Shown one piece after another: positions 11,491-24,836 of a stretch of 64,000 nucleotides of DNA. Position numbers and translations under genes: made by a program. The notes below the pieces were generated by a model. That model searched no databases. It was not told the origin of the DNA and saw only the letters and a program-made list of their open reading frames with translations. Location: positions 70,001 through 134,000 of the forward strand of contig JACVTC010000029.1 in assembly GCA_016946835.1 (NCBI GenBank), read 5' to 3'. Source of the stretch: Neocallimastix lanati (nom. inval.) (taxonomy: Eukaryota; Neocallimastigomycota; Neocallimastigomycetes; Neocallimastigales; Neocallimastigaceae). Numbering within the stretch: the stretch's first letter is position 1; the number at the start of each line of letters is the position of its first letter.

Positions 11491-12764
11491 AATTAAAAAA
11501 AATTAATTAACTTTATATATTATGATATTATGATATTTAATAATATTTTTAAATTTATATTTAATAAACACTTTACATTTTAATTTAAAAATTTTCCTGT
11601 ATTCAAATTAAATTAACTCTATTTATTATTTTTTAAATAATATATAATTATTTTTATTTTTTTAAACTTTAAAGAAATAAATTAATTTTTTTCTATAAAT
11701 ATGAATTTAATAAATTTATTCCGTAACAAATATTTCTTAATAGTATTTATTATAAATTTGGGTTAAAATTTACTCATTTTAAAAAAAATTTTTTTTTTTA
11801 TGGTTAGAAAAATAATTATTAAAGTTTTATACTTATATGATTTTAAAGAGTTTTGTAATACATTTTTAATATATATTATCTAATATATGACCAATAATGT
11901 ATATTTGTGTAACACATATAACATATTAAAATAACAATAATATCTAAATAGATAAATTTCTATAATTGTAATTTCTTATCAATATAACCAATAATGATAT
12001 GTATTGTTTTTTCAAGTCCATTAAGGGTTGATAGAAAAGAAGTAGCCTATATCAGTGTACTAATTACAGTTTTCTGTAATTCTGATAATAATCAATGGTA
12101 TCAATGTTATCCTTTCTTAAGTGGCTTCTAGTACGAAGAGAGAAAATATGAAATATTAAAGAGAATATAGAAAGTGAATCTGATGTTTTATATTGCTTTA
12201 AAAGGGATATATTATGACATTTGGGTTAAATTATTAATAATATTATGTAGTTTCTACATATTATCATTGTAATGAATCTAATGGATTTGTACTAGCATTT
12301 TTTGTGTATGTATTTTTTTATGGTATTATTTAAACTCATGTAACTAACGTAAAATGGAAAAGTAGGAAATTGATTTATTTCAAAGTTTATGTTTAAGACT
12401 ATTTAATGGGTGGAAATCTTTTTATAGTTTTTCACTACTAAACCTTTTTTTACCAATACGTTTTAATTAATATATGATTATTTCACAAAAAATTATTCTA
12501 TAAAATAGAGCATTATTAATCAAAAAGAAAAATAAAATTTATAAAGATTAATAAAGTTTATTTATTATAACAAAATATACAAGTTATTTATTTTACTTTA
12601 ATAATTGATAATACAAAATGAAGAAAAAGAAAAAAATAAAACATAAAAACCATCATATTATTTTAACTATTTTTTAATTTTTTTTATATTTTTTTTCCCA
12701 TTTTATATTTATATTTCTTAGTTTTTAGTATTTTAGTATATATTAGTTTCATTTTATTTTTAAT
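11491..12764. other. AT-rich spacer, no gene seen
   Basis: No coding signal. A short stretch at 11,840-11,960 (GAGTTTTGTAATACATTTTTAA, then ATGACCAATAATGTATATTTG) resembles parts of the dispersed repeat seen at 16,955-17,050 and 20,095-20,130, and may be an old copy. Confidence 0.5.
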
Positions 12765-15655
12765 TTGCTCTTCATTATGGAAAAGATATTTCATGGATGT
12801 TCTCGCTGTTATGGAATATCTATTGACAGCATCAAGTTGTTTTTTATCTATAGTATACTCTCAAGAACCAGTGCTCAAATGAAAGAATTTATTCATTCTA
12901 GATTTAAAAAATTCAAGAATAATATTTTGTTAGTGAAAAGAATTACTAAATTCAATGATAGTTTCTTTAGGATTAAAATATAAACTTTAAATTTCAACCA
13001 TACAAAATTTGTAAGATATTTGAAAAAAGAAATATTGAAAGTTAAAATTTCATATTGTAGATATTCCAAAAGGAGTAATAAGGTTTCTTTTCAGTGTTTT
13101 AAATAAAATTTAATATCCAATGATACAATTTCAGCAAATTTCAGTTCAACTAATCTAGTAAATGTTATAAATGCCAATCGTATACCTAATATTTCCAATA
13201 TACCTAATCTAACCTATCTAAATTCAGTTTAACATTCTAATAAAGAAAAATTTTTATTTTATTTTTGTTGGAATACCAATGGATGGAATTTTGTGAAAAA
13301 AGATTCTATTTCGATTTTTTAAACCATTATTCCAATGTTTTAAGGAAATAGATAATTGTACTAAGGATGATAGTTATCCATGTAAAGTAAACACTTCCTA
13401 TCTACAATTATTTCCAAAAAAGATTGGATTCAAATAGCTCAGAATGCAAAGGTTTATATCATAGGTATCATATCTCATATCAAGCAGTTCTTGAAGATAA
13501 TTCCTTTATTCATCTTGTTTCTTTAATAACATATAGTCTATTAAACCACTTTAAGTATTCTGTAGGCAATGTTTATATTCCGACTTAGAGACACTCATTA
13601 CAAATCCGATATGTATTTCCCTAAGGTTTTCACATTGCTACAGAATCACACTAAACATCCATCTATTCTTCTTGGAGATTTTAACATGAGCACAGCTGAT
13701 TTACAAGATAAATTAATCAACAGTAACCTTGATAGCTGGTTTATTCCAATTAATGGTTCACCTATTTTATGGACTAGAGGTAGATATTCATCAGATATAT
13801 TGATCATGCATTAGTCAACTCAAAAATAATGGATTAAATATCAAGTGCTTATTTTGTTGACTATCTTTCTTTATCTGATCATAAACCACTAGTAGTTTAT
13901 TGTAAGAAAACTATTACAGATGATTCATTTTTGTTAACAAAAAATTTTATTAGGTGGTATAGGTATAGATATCTCGAACTTAAGAGAGAAATTTGGGATC
14001 ACAATAAATTTGATATTTTTAATGACGAATTGGGAACTGGAGAACTTTCAGCAGATGGTATGATTGAAAAGTTCATCCACACTACTAATTCCCTTGTTAA
14101 GGATATATCAATTTCATCGTCAAAGTAAATCAGAAAAGCGATGTTTAGAATGTCACTTAAAATTTATTATCTTCAAAAAGACAAAGCATATAAAATATAA
14201 ACAAATTAAGAGTTATTAATTTAAATATGATTCCAATTTGCTAAAATTGTTGACTGGTATAATAGACTATGTGAATTGATTTAAAAAAATATAACGAATT
14301 TAAGAAAATAGAAGATTTATATTGTATTAAAATTTGATGTTCATTAGATCTTAAAAATGGTAGCAGGAAAGCTTGGAAATGGGTAAAAAAAAATGCAAAA
14401 ATAGGTAATCAATTTTTCATGATCTCTCATCCTATTAAAAACAATAACAATGAATTAGTATCTTCTTCAGATGAAAAATTAAAAGCTTGGCATTCACATT
14501 ATAAATTCCTAGGGTCTGATTCTTCAGGTCATAGTATTTCAAAAGATTTCTGGAAAGATTCTGATGCACTTAGGAATTCAGAAACTTCAAGGTAACAAGA
14601 ATGGGAAAGTTAAACAAGATATAAGCAATGAAGAAATTAATGAGGCAATCTTGTTTACTCCTAAAGCTTGTAGTCCTGATGGTATTCCAATAGAATTCTT
14701 CAATGTCTTGATTCCTGGTAAAAAATGATTCATAAGAATCAAGTGAAAATTATAGTAATATTTCATCTGATTTTAAATGTTTAAAAGCCTTAATCAATCG
14801 TATTTGGAATATTGATTTTCCAAAATCATTGAACAACACATCGATAGTTTCTATTCATAAAAAGGGCGATCCTTCAAATTGTATTAAATATCGTGGCATC
14901 TCTCTTATCAAAAATATTATGGCAAAAGTCGTAGCTAATAGAATCTCAAAATATGGAATTGATAAATGATTTATTAGATCTGAACAATATGGATTTCGTA
15001 AACAAAAAGAATGTATAAGTCTTTACAATTAATTAAGAATTATATGAAAAAAATGAAAATTTGAAAATAAAAATATTTACCTTACTTTTTTGGACTTTAA
15101 TAAAATGTATGACTCTGTTCACATATATAATGTATAAATGAAGATTTATCACTTAGTTATTAGAAGTAAATGCTATAAATTTATTGAAAACTTATACTTA
15201 TCTTCCAAGGTTTGTATTTTATTTTTAAATGAAAAAATATTCATATTATTAATCAATGAATAAATAAATAAAATTAAAAGTTAGTAATAATTGAGGCTGT
15301 AAAAAAAAATTATCAATACAAGAAACTAGATTCTTATTTCTAATAGATTAAGAGTCTCAGTCTTACCAGAATGAGCAAAAACATAAAAGTTAAGTATTAA
15401 ATGCAATAAAATAATATTAAAAATAATAAATATATATATCAAACTTTACAATAATTTATCTTGTTTTAAAAAATGAATATTATTCAATAAAAAAAAGTCT
15501 TATATTAGCTATGAAGCACTATAACTACAATTAATAATTATATTTAATACAAATAAAGCTATTAAAATTAATATGGAATGTAATCCATATGAGCTTGAAA
15601 AAGATATGAATTATTTATCTTTTTAGAAATAAAAAGTCAATTTATAATTAAGCAA

Positions 15656-15692
<37 letters not shown>
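12765..15692 (+). pseudogene. Decayed non-LTR retrotransposon (LINE): endonuclease plus reverse transcriptase
   Basis: Broken frames read in LINE order. The endonuclease (EEP/APE type) begins at about 13,265 (FCWNTNGWNF). It continues at 13,569-13,814 with FPKVFTLLQNHTKHPSILLG-DFN and ends near 13,870-13,890 with the SDHKPLV motif. The reverse transcriptase follows at 14,600-15,220: SNEEINEAILFTPKACSPDG, SIVSIHKKGDPSN, YRGISLI, EQYGFRKQKE and FLDFNKMYDSV. Frame 12,765-12,983 continues into 13,230 in a Ser/Asn-rich, probably ORF1-like part. Several frameshifts and stops make it inactive. A pure A run at 15,659-15,692 fits the poly(A) tail. The RT strings are typical of non-LTR elements; clade not assigned. 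Confidence 0.85.
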
Positions 15693-15694
<2 letters not shown>

Positions 15695-15795
15695 AAAAAA
15701 ATTAATCCAATAATTTGATATTATTTATTTTAAAGTTAATAATATTTTTTATTATTTAATTTAAATTTTTATGCTGAGAACAAATTATAGTAAGC

Positions 15796-16849
15796 GAGTG
15801 TGTGTGTCATTTTGCAAAAGTTCATTTCGGAAAAGTTTCATTTCGTGAAATTCTAATAAATAGATAAATAAATAATAAAATAAATAAATAAATGAATAAT
15901 AAAAAAAAATTATAAAATATAAAATATAAAATATATAAAATAAAAAATAAAAATATAAAATTTAAAATAAAAAATAAAAAATAAAAATAAAAATAAAAAA
16001 TAAAAATAAAAATAAAAAAAAAAAATAAAAAATAAAAATAAAAATAAAAAAAAAAAATAAAAAAAATATAAAAAAATAAAAATATAAAATATAAAATATA
16101 AAATATAAAATATAAAATAAAAAAAATAGAAACCATCTAAAATCATCCTAACTTTGTGCTACTTTTAACTCCCTTTTTTATAATGTCCTCATTTTTTTTT
16201 TTTTTTTTTTTTTTACTGAATTATTTATAAATATTTTTTTTATTAAAGAAATTTATTAGCAATTTAAGATTTTTAAAATACTGCGCAAGGACTTAAAAGG
16301 TGTAAAATGATCAATTAATTATTAATTATCTATATATTATTTTTTAATATTTTTTTTAATAATTATATTTTAAATTTAACAATTATATTTTTAAATTATT
16401 ATCCTTTACATCTTTTAAATTATTAATACTTATTTTTTTTATATATATAAAATTCTTATATATATTTTAAAAAATTATAAAACGTTTAAAACATATGATA
16501 AAATATTTTATTTTTTTTAAAAGCGTTAATATATGATAAAATATTTTATTTTTTTAAAAGCGTTAATTCTAATGAATATTTATTATTATATATTGTATAT
16601 TTAATATATATATGTATATAAATATTTTTCTTTTTTTTAAAAAATTTAATTTTAAATTTATTTATTTATTTATTATAGTTTATTTATTTATTTTTATTTA
16701 TTTACATATTTATTTAAATTATATATATTATTTATTTATTTTATTATTAATATATTTATTTATTAAAAATTTTGCGAAATGACACTTTTTATGTAAATTT
16801 TCCGAAATGAAACTTTCCGAAATGAAATTTTTCGAAATGCTCCTCCCCC
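15796..16849 (+). mobile_element. Non-autonomous Mutator-like element A, exact 9-bp TSD
   Basis: The element starts GAGTGTGTGTGTCATTTTGC and ends ...GAAATGCTCCTCCCCC. Exact direct repeats ATAGTAAGC flank it at 15,787-15,795 and 16,850-16,858. Both ends carry arrays of TTTCATTTCGSAAAA. The interior holds long A/T simple repeats, a poly(T) tract (about 16,193-16,214) and a conserved box with CTGCGCAAGGACTTAAAAGG near 16,281-16,305. There are no genes. The long Phe/Tyr-rich open frames here are low-complexity artefacts. Confidence 0.9.
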
Positions 16850-16859
16850 ATAGTAAGCC

Positions 16860-17138
16860 GATATAATTAATTATAATTTACAATATATCGAGCTGAAAAT
16901 ATATTTATTCAGCTGATTATATAATAAAAAATTACTAGTAATTATAATACTTGTTTTATACTTTTATGATTTATAAGTTTTGTAATATATTAATATACAT
17001 ATTATCAAGTGATATAAAATGACAATAAATAACATGATATAAAATAGATTTATGTAATATCATAAATTCTATAAAATACATAAAATTAAACATAAATTTT
17101 ATAATATAAATTTTATGTTATGTAAATATGTAAATAAT
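16860..17138. repeat. Copy 1 of a dispersed AT-rich repeat (Rep-X)
   Basis: This segment (for example ...AAATAACATGATATAAAATAG... and ...AAATTTTATGTTATGTAAAT...) recurs at 19,627-20,110 and 25,262-26,470. It is interrupted by element A2 at 17,139. At 17,108-17,116 it carries a single AAATTTTAT, the site that is duplicated around element C in the third copy, so it is the empty-site version of that insertion. Confidence 0.6.
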
Positions 17139-17473
17139 GAGTGTGCGGCATTTAGGAAAAGTTTCATTTCGCAAAATTTTAATAAATAGATAAATAAATA
17201 ATAAAATAAATAATAAAATAAATAAATAAATAAATAATAAAAAAATAAAAAAAAATTATAAAATATAAAATAAAAAATAAAAAAATAAAAAATAAAAAAA
17301 ATATACTAAATAAAAAAAATATAAAATATAAAATAAAAAATAAAAAATATAAAAATATAAAATATAAAATATAAAATATTAAAATATAAAATATAAGATA
17401 AAAAAAATAGATACCACCTAAAATCATTCTAACTTTGTGCTACTTTTAACTCCCTTTTTTTAAGATGTCTTCA

Positions 17474-17514
<41 letters not shown>

Positions 17515-18131
17515 GGATTATTTATAAATATTTCTTTTATTAAAAAAATTTATTAGTAATTTAAGATTTGTTTAAAATACTGCGTAAGGACTTAAAAGGT
17601 GTAAAATGATCAATTAATTATTTAGATATTATTTTTTAATCTTTATAATAATTATTTTTTAATTATTTTTAATTTTAATAATTATATTTTAAATTATTAT
17701 CCTTTACATCTTTTAAATTATTAATACATATTTTTATATATATATATAAAATTATTATTAATTATATATTATGGAGCATTTAAAGTGTATGATAAAATAT
17801 TTTATTTTTTTAAAGCTTTAATTCTAATAAATATTTATTATTATAAAATGTATATTTATTATATATATAGTACATATTTTTCTTTTTTTAAAAAATTTAA
17901 TTTTAAATTTATTTATTTATTATAGTTTTATTTATTTATTTAGTTATTTATTTAAATTATATATATTATTTATTTGTTATATTATTAATTTATTTATTTA
18001 TTAATTTTAAAAAAATTTTTTGTGAAATGAAACTTTTCCGAAATGAAATTTTGCGAAATGAAACTTTTTATGCAAATTTTCAGAAATGAAACTTTCCGAA
18101 GTGAAATTTTTCGAAATGCACCTCCCCCTAC
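17139..18131 (+). mobile_element. Non-autonomous Mutator-like element A2
   Basis: The left end is GAGTGTGCGGCATTTAGG and the right end is GAAATGCACCTCCCCCTAC, with internal boxes in the same order as element A (CTGCGTAAGGACTTAAAAGG near 17,580). It is flanked by GTAAATAAT (17,130-17,138) and TTAAATAAT (18,132-18,140), a 9-bp duplication with one mismatch. The other Rep-X copy reads through the insertion point uninterrupted near 26,020. A poly(T) tract of about 40 bases lies near 17,470-17,512. Confidence 0.8.
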
Positions 18132-18173
18132 TTAAATAATTAATTATTATTATTTTTAAGTAGTTTATAATTA

Positions 18174-19093
18174 TATTTCATTTCCGAAAAGTTTCATTTA
18201 GCAAAATTTTTTTAAAAAGTTAATAAATAAATAAATTAATAATAAAACAAATAAATGATATATATAATTTAAATTAATAACTAAATAAATAAAAATAAAT
18301 AAAACTATAATAAATAAATAATTTTAAAATTAAATTTTTAAAAAAAAGAAAAATATGTATTATATATATATAATAAATATACATTATGTAATAATAAATA
18401 TTAATTAGAATTAAAGCTTTAAAAAAATAAAATATTTTATCATACATTTTAAATGTTTTATAATATTTCAATAAATATAAATGTTTAATAATTAAATTAA
18501 TAATAAAACAAATAAATGATATATATAATTTAAATTAATAACTAAATAAATGAATAAAAATAAATAAAACTATAATAAATAAATAATTTTAAAATTAAAT
18601 TTTTAAAAAAAAAGAAAAATATGTATTATATATTTATAATAAATATACATTATATAATAATAAATATTCATTAGAATTAAAGCTTTAAAAAAATAAAATA
18701 TTTTATCATACATTTTAAATGTTTTATAATATTTCAATAAATATAAATGTTTAATAATAATTTTATATATATAAAAATAAGTATTTATAATTTAAAAGGT
18801 GTAAAGGATAATAATTTAAAATATAACTATTAAAATTAAAATATAATTAAAAAATAATTATTATAAAGATTAAAAAATAATATCTAAATAATTAATTGAT
18901 CATTTTACACCTTTTAAGTCCTTACGCAGTATTTTAAACAAATCTTAAATTACTAATAAATTTTTTTTAATAAATCAATTAATTATTTAGATAATATTTT
19001 TTAATCTTTTTAATAATTATTTTTTGAGTATTTTAAACAAATCTTAAATTACTAATAAATTTTTTTAATAAAAGAAATATTTATAAATAATCC

Positions 19094-19128
<35 letters not shown>

Positions 19129-19617
19129 TAAAGACATCATAAAAAAGGGAGTTAAAAGTAGCACAAAGTTAGGATGATTTTAAGTGGTATCTATTTTTTT
19201 TATTTTATATTTTATATTTTATATTTTATATTTTATATTTTATATTTTATATTTATATTTTTTATTTTTTTATTTTTTATTTTATATTTTTTTTTATTTT
19301 TTATTTTATATTTTTTTTTATTTTATTTTTTTTTTTTTTTTTATTTTTTTTATTTTATATTTTATATTTATATTTTTTATTTTTTTTATTTTTTTTATTT
19401 TTTTTATTTTATATTTTATATTTATATTTTTTATTTTTTTTATTTTTTTTTTTTATTTTATATTTTTTAATTTATATTTTATATTTTATAATTCTTTTTT
19501 TTTTATTTTTTTTTATTATTTATTTATTTATTTATTTTATTATTTATTTATCTATTTATTAAAATTTTGCGAAATGAAATTTTTCCGAAATGAACTTTTG
19601 CGAAATGACACACACTC
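18174..19617 (-). mobile_element. Non-autonomous Mutator-like element A3, inverted, left end eroded
   Basis: The right end is ...GCGAAATGACACACACTC (ending 19,617), the reverse complement of the GAGTGTGTGTC terminus of element A. The conserved box and poly tract appear in reverse order (CCTTTTAAGTCCTTACGCAG near 18,907-18,930, poly(A) near 19,097-19,127). The left end has the TTTCATTTCCGAAAAGTTTC motif at about 18,174 but lacks the G-rich terminus. It contains the internal duplication listed separately. Confidence 0.7.
18238..18760. repeat. ~265-bp direct tandem duplication inside element A3
   Basis: The segment at about 18,238-18,495 is repeated nearly unchanged at about 18,503-18,760. Both begin AATAAAACAAATAAATGATA and run to AATATAAATGTTTAATAAT. 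A 4-base insertion (GAAT near 18,551), one extra A and a few substitutions separate them. The copy is absent from elements A and A2, so it is private to this element. Confidence 0.85.
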
Positions 19618-19626
19618 AAATGCTTA

Positions 19627-20110
19627 TTAGAGTATAATTAATTATCACACTTAAGTAATTATCATATGATTTATAAAATGATCTAAAAATAACGTGATAT
19701 AAGATAAATTTATGTAAAAACATAAATTCTATAAAATACATAAAATTTTTTATAATATTTATCTAAATATTTAATTTTTATTATTTAAAAATAGTTTTTA
19801 ATTAAAGAAAATTATAAAATGAATACTTTTTCTTTATGTTAATTCTTTGCAATTTAAAGTAGTTAAAATTATAATAATGAAATTGCCAAATTAAATATAT
19901 TTTTATTAATAAAAATAGCTTAGTAATATTTAAAAGATGAATTTATAAAATTTAGTATTTAATTAAATAAATTTTAATTATAAAATAAATAAATGAATAA
20001 ATAAAATTTTATATCAATAAATTACATAAATAAATAATATAACATCTCCCAATAAGAGATACGTTACCGAACCTGAGTAACTTTATCACAAGTATATGAT
20101 CTATGACCAA
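19627..20110. repeat. Copy 2 of dispersed repeat Rep-X
   Basis: The stretch is closely similar to 25,375-25,460 joined to 26,136-26,470. Shared strings include CATATGATTTATAAAATGAT, GAATACTTTTTCTTTATGTT and CTCCC(A)ATAAGAG(A)TACG. No coding capacity or clear termini were seen; it may be part of an LTR or DNA element. Confidence 0.6.
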
Positions 20111-21599
20111 TAATATATATTTGTGTAACCTTATCTTAAATGTAAGAAATAATAATTATTTATTAATAAATAATTACTATTTCTTAGTCTTTATAATTAT
20201 TGATAATAATTATAAATTTATTTAAATTATAATTAATTCATACATTGAAATATTATTATCAAATTTATTAAAAATATAATTATTCATACACTAAAATAAT
20301 ATTAAAAAATTTATTTAAATAACTATTATATATTCTTTTATTAATATTATTAATTTTATTTAGTTATTCATTTAATTATCAAGTTAATGTAAACATTAGT
20401 TTTATTTATTTTGTACATTGTACATTTAAAAGAACAATTAATAAGTTTCTGTATTTTTTAAAGATAGTTTTATGTTAATAAGTTTAGATTAGATTTTAAA
20501 AATAATATTTAGAAAAATAGAATAATTTAGATCATTCCGGTTATTATTTATTTTTCCTTTATTTGATGATCTAAATTAAAATTTAGAAAATCGATATATT
20601 AAGGTTTTATCCAAATATAAAATAATATATTTGGTTTTACTTAATATATACGATGATCGATATGAATAGAATATCGATCAAAACTTATCTAGTTTTTTCT
20701 TCTAATCTTTTTCTAGATAAGATAATTTTTAAGATTAAAAAAACTTTTTATTTAACCTTAATTTAATAAAAAAATATAAAAAGGGCTCTTGATTTCTCTT
20801 TAAGAAATCAAGAGTTATTATTATAAAAAGATAGTTATAATAATAGCAATTTTATATTTTAAACTTTAATAAATTAATAAAACATTTTATTCAAAAATAT
20901 ATTTTTTAAACCAAAGTCATCCAAATATTCCTTCTTTTACTTTTTGTGTTGTTATTATAATTAATTTTATAATAAACTCTCTTTTAGGTAAAATTTTTAT
21001 TTTTATTTTATTTCTCAACTTAATGAATTAGTCATTAAGTTGAAGTTAATAATCATATTTAGTAATAAAACTTAGTATGATTATTACATTAAAAGATATT
21101 TTCTTTTTAATAACAGTAAATACTTTATCTTTTAGAAATAATAATATACAACTCAGAAGTTCGATGTACTTTTGTTGGGATTTATTTATTAAATTTATTA
21201 GTTTATTATTTATTTATTTATTTAAATTTAATTAAAAACTACATATAATTAAAAAGCTATCTAACAACTTTCTTATACTTTTAATTACAAACTAACTTAA
21301 CATTACTCAACACAACATTTCTCTTAATTCAGAGAAATGCTTTATTTTTATGTTATTTAGTTATAATTAACTATTTAATTAATTATTCTTGTGATTAAAA
21401 TAAACTATTAATAATTATTATTTAAGGAAATATTTAATAACTATATAAATATAAAATAATAAGAATATAATTAAAACATTGATTTATGCTATAAAATTTA
21501 TTATTAATTATAAATATAATTAATATATAGAAATCAAGCCACATATTGAAATTGTTATAAAATCATTAGATTTAAATTTGATTTATGACATTAATTTAT
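20111..21599. other. AT-rich spacer with a cluster of strong hairpins (20.58-21.1 kb)
   Basis: No gene was seen. Between about 20,580 and 21,095 at least five inverted repeats follow each other: CCAAATATA/TATATTTGG near 20,610, GATCGATAT/ATATCGATC near 20,655, CTCTTGATTTC/GAAATCAAGAG at 20,786-20,814, CAACTTAATGA/TCATTAAGTTG at 21,016-21,042, and AATAATCATA/TATGATTATT near 21,047-21,084. A similar cluster lies at 30.49-30.75 kb upstream of a gypsy gag remnant, so this may be an orphaned retroelement leader. Confidence 0.55.
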
Positions 21600-21948
21600 G
21601 TTTGAATAGGGAGTATTGCATTTCGACATAATTTATGTTTGATCATTTATTCATGTATTACAATGTGGCTTGTAAAAATGAATGAATAGGAATAGGGTTA
21701 AATTTATTTTTATTTTCATTTACAGTAAAAAAAATATATATATATATAATAAAGTAAATAAAAAATAAATAAAAATAAATAAAAAATAAAAAAAATAAAT
21801 AATAAAGTAAAATAAAAAATATAAAAAAATAAATAATAAAGTAAAATATAAAATATAAAAAAAAGAATAATAAAGTAAAATATAAAATATAAAAAAAAAG
21901 AATAAAATAAAATATAAGATAAAAAAAATAAATAAAGTAAAATATAAA

Positions 21949-21982
<34 letters not shown>

Positions 21983-22083
21983 ATAAAATAAAATATAAAA
22001 TAAAATATAAGATAAAATAAAAATAAATCAAAAAAAATTAAAATATAAAAAATGAAACTTTTAATTTAAAATATTTATAATAA

Positions 22084-23470
22084 ATGGATGATCAATTAGA
22101 AATAAGTGAAACTAATAAAGAAAAAAACCAAATCATTGTAAATAGAAAATATAAATTTAATTTATGGTATATAATGAATAATACAAAAATATTCAAATGT
22201 ATTAAATATAAAACAATTAAAAAATGTAAATCTTACATTATTCTAAATGATAATAATAAAGTAATAAAATATGAAAACAAACATACTCATCCAGGAAAAG
22301 AATATGATGCATCTGTATCAATAGTAAAACATAAAATGAAAAATGAAATTAGAAAAACCGCAATCCCATTTGATATAAATCCAAAACATATATAATGAAA
22401 TATTTGAAGAAATTGGATTGATATGCCCTGAATATAATTCAACTAAATCCCAAATATCAAGATATATTAAAAAACAACTACCTCCTGATATATCAAAATT
22501 TAATGAAATTCCAGATAAATCTGAATATAAAATAAACGAAAGAGAAGAAAATTTCATGATATTCAAAAATTCTAATATTATAATTTTTCAATAATCATTC
22601 CCCATTCTAAACAGAATTGTTTATTAAATACAACGAAAATATGTTTGCTGATGGTACATTTTATATTGCTACAATATTTGGTTATCAAGTATTTATAATA
22701 AGAGTATATGCTCCAGAAAAAATAGTTTTTTCACTACATCACTATTTATATTAAATAATAAAGAACAAGTAACCTATGAATTGTTATTTGAAGAATTAAA
22801 AAAGAATGCAATTAAATATAATAATAATATTATTGTTACCTCAAAAATTTTGTATTGTGATTTTGAAAAAGGTATATCCAATGCTGCCATTAAATATTTT
22901 CTAATATTACTATTAAATATTTTATATGACATTATAAAAGATCGTTAGAAATTTAAAAAAATAAATTATGTTATAATGAAGTTGAAAATAATCATAAAAT
23001 TTATTTGTTTTATAAAGCTATTACAAATTTTCCTTTTATAAATCCTGAATATATATTTGATATTTATAATTATATTAAAATTATATGTCAAATATATAAT
23101 TATTTCCATTTTTTAAATTTTTTGGAATATTTTAATAAGACTTATTTATTTAAATATGATATTCAATATTGGAATTATTATAACGATATAAATCACATAA
23201 ACAAATAATGCTTCAGAATCTTTTAACAATTACTTAAAAAAATTGTTTTACAAAAAACCTTCTTTATATTAATTGATTTATCATTTAAAAAGAGAAGAAT
23301 CTTTATTTTACAATAATTACAAAAGGAAAATTGAAGGAGTTTGGAAAAAAAAATATTAACAAAAACTGATGAAATCAATGATTTCATTAAAAAATACAAA
23401 AAAAAAGGAATCTGATTAATTGATAAAAAATGTGAAAAAATGATATCATTGATTTATGGTATAAATGTTT
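22084..23470 (+). pseudogene. MULE transposase with FLYWCH zinc finger, degenerate
   Basis: Frame 22,084-22,395 encodes an N-terminal FLYWCH-type finger: W-Y-I-M..KIFKCIKYKT..C, then KYENKHTHPG, giving the Cys/Cys/His/His spacing typical of MULE transposases. After a frame change, IFEEIGLICPEYN and PPDISKFNEIP match the linker. Next come NMFADGTFYIATIFGYQVFI at about 22,639-22,695 and LYCDFEKGISNAAIKYF at about 22,852-22,900, the regions holding the first two acidic catalytic residues. INPEYIFDIYNYIKIICQ (23,035-23,090), the ASESFNNYLKKLF region near 23,210-23,245 and KIEGVWKKKY near 23,320-23,355 follow. At least four frameshifts or stops make it inactive. Confidence 0.85.
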
Positions 23471-23544
23471 AATAGAATTAAATACACTCTAAATATATGA
23501 ATAATAATTAACTAGAATATATATAGTTTAAATTATATTTATAT

Positions 23545-23658
23545 CAATATCAATATATTTTATTAATATCAATATCAATATATTTTATTAATATCAATGT
23601 CAAAATATTTTATTAATATCAATATCAAAATATTTTATTAATATCAATATCAATATTT
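23545..23658. repeat. ~30-bp minisatellite, about four to five units
   Basis: Units read AATATCAATATCAATATATT followed by TTATT, with small changes (ATGTCAAAATA, ATATCAAAATA). The array sits just after the transposase remnant. A second short duplication of a T-rich 36-bp block ending TTTTTTAATGCTAAAA occurs at 23,870-23,912 and 23,930-23,970. Confidence 0.8.
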
Positions 23659-24072
23659 AAATTTTATTAATAATAAATATTTAATATTATAATAAATTTT
23701 TTTCTATTATTTAATTAATTTAATAATAAAATATATAATTTTATTTATTTTATTTGAGTAAAATAAAATGGAAAGGTTTTATTATTAAAATATTTAATAA
23801 TAAAATATAATAATAAAATACAATTATAAAAAAATAAAAATAAAATAAAATTCTCAACAGAAAACTTATTTATTCTTTATTTGTTTTTATTTTATTTTTT
23901 TAATGCTAAAATACATTTATTCTTTTATTTATTCTTTTTTTTGTTTTTATTTTATTTTTTTAATGCTAAAAAACAATAAATAAAAATATACGTTGAAAAT
24001 AGTGGCGTATTACATATATTATACACATTGTACAAAAATTTATGATGATTATGCATAAATTATGTCAAAATG

Positions 24073-24790
24073 GGGGGAGGAGCATTTCGCAAAATTTCAT
24101 TTCGGAAAATTTACATAAAAAGTTTCATTTCGCAAAATTTTTAATAAATAAATAAATTAATAATAAAATAAATAAATAATATATAAAATTTAAATAAAAA
24201 ACTAAATAAATAAAAATAAATATATAAAACTATAATAAATAAATAAATTTTAAAATTAAATTTTTTAAAAAAAAATATACATATATATATGGACATATAT
24301 ATATTAAATATACATTATATAATAATAAATATTCATTAGAATTAACGCTTTAAAAAAATAAAATATTTTATCATATGTTTTAAACGTTTTATAATTTTTT
24401 AAAATATATATAAGAATTTTATATATATAAAAAAAAATAAGTATTAATAATTTAAAAGATGTAAAGGATAATAGTTTAAAATATAATTGTTAAATTTAAA
24501 ATATAATTATTAAAAAAAATATTAAAAAATAATATTTAAATAATTAATTGATCATTTTACACCTTTTAAGTCCTTGCGCAGTATTTTAAAAATCTTAAAT
24601 TGCTAATAAATTTTTTTAATAAAAGAAATATTTATAAATAATTCAGTAAAAAAAAAAAAGATGAGGACATCATAAAAAAGGGAGTTAAAAGTAGCACAAA
24701 ATTAGGATAATTTTAGGTGGTATCTATTTTTTTATTTTATATTTTATAATTTATATTTTATATTTTATATTTTTTATATTTTTTTTATTT

Positions 24791-24836
<46 letters not shown>

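Noticed and set aside
12765-12983. Independent small gene
   Set aside because: The frame continues, with stops, into the LINE endonuclease region and is better seen as part of that element.
15822-16146. Long Phe/Tyr/Leu-rich open frames (also 17,179-17,427, 19,174-19,630, 21,720-22,031)
   Set aside because: They are translations of A/T simple repeats inside or at the edge of Mutator-like elements, overlap in two frames and have no protein-like composition.
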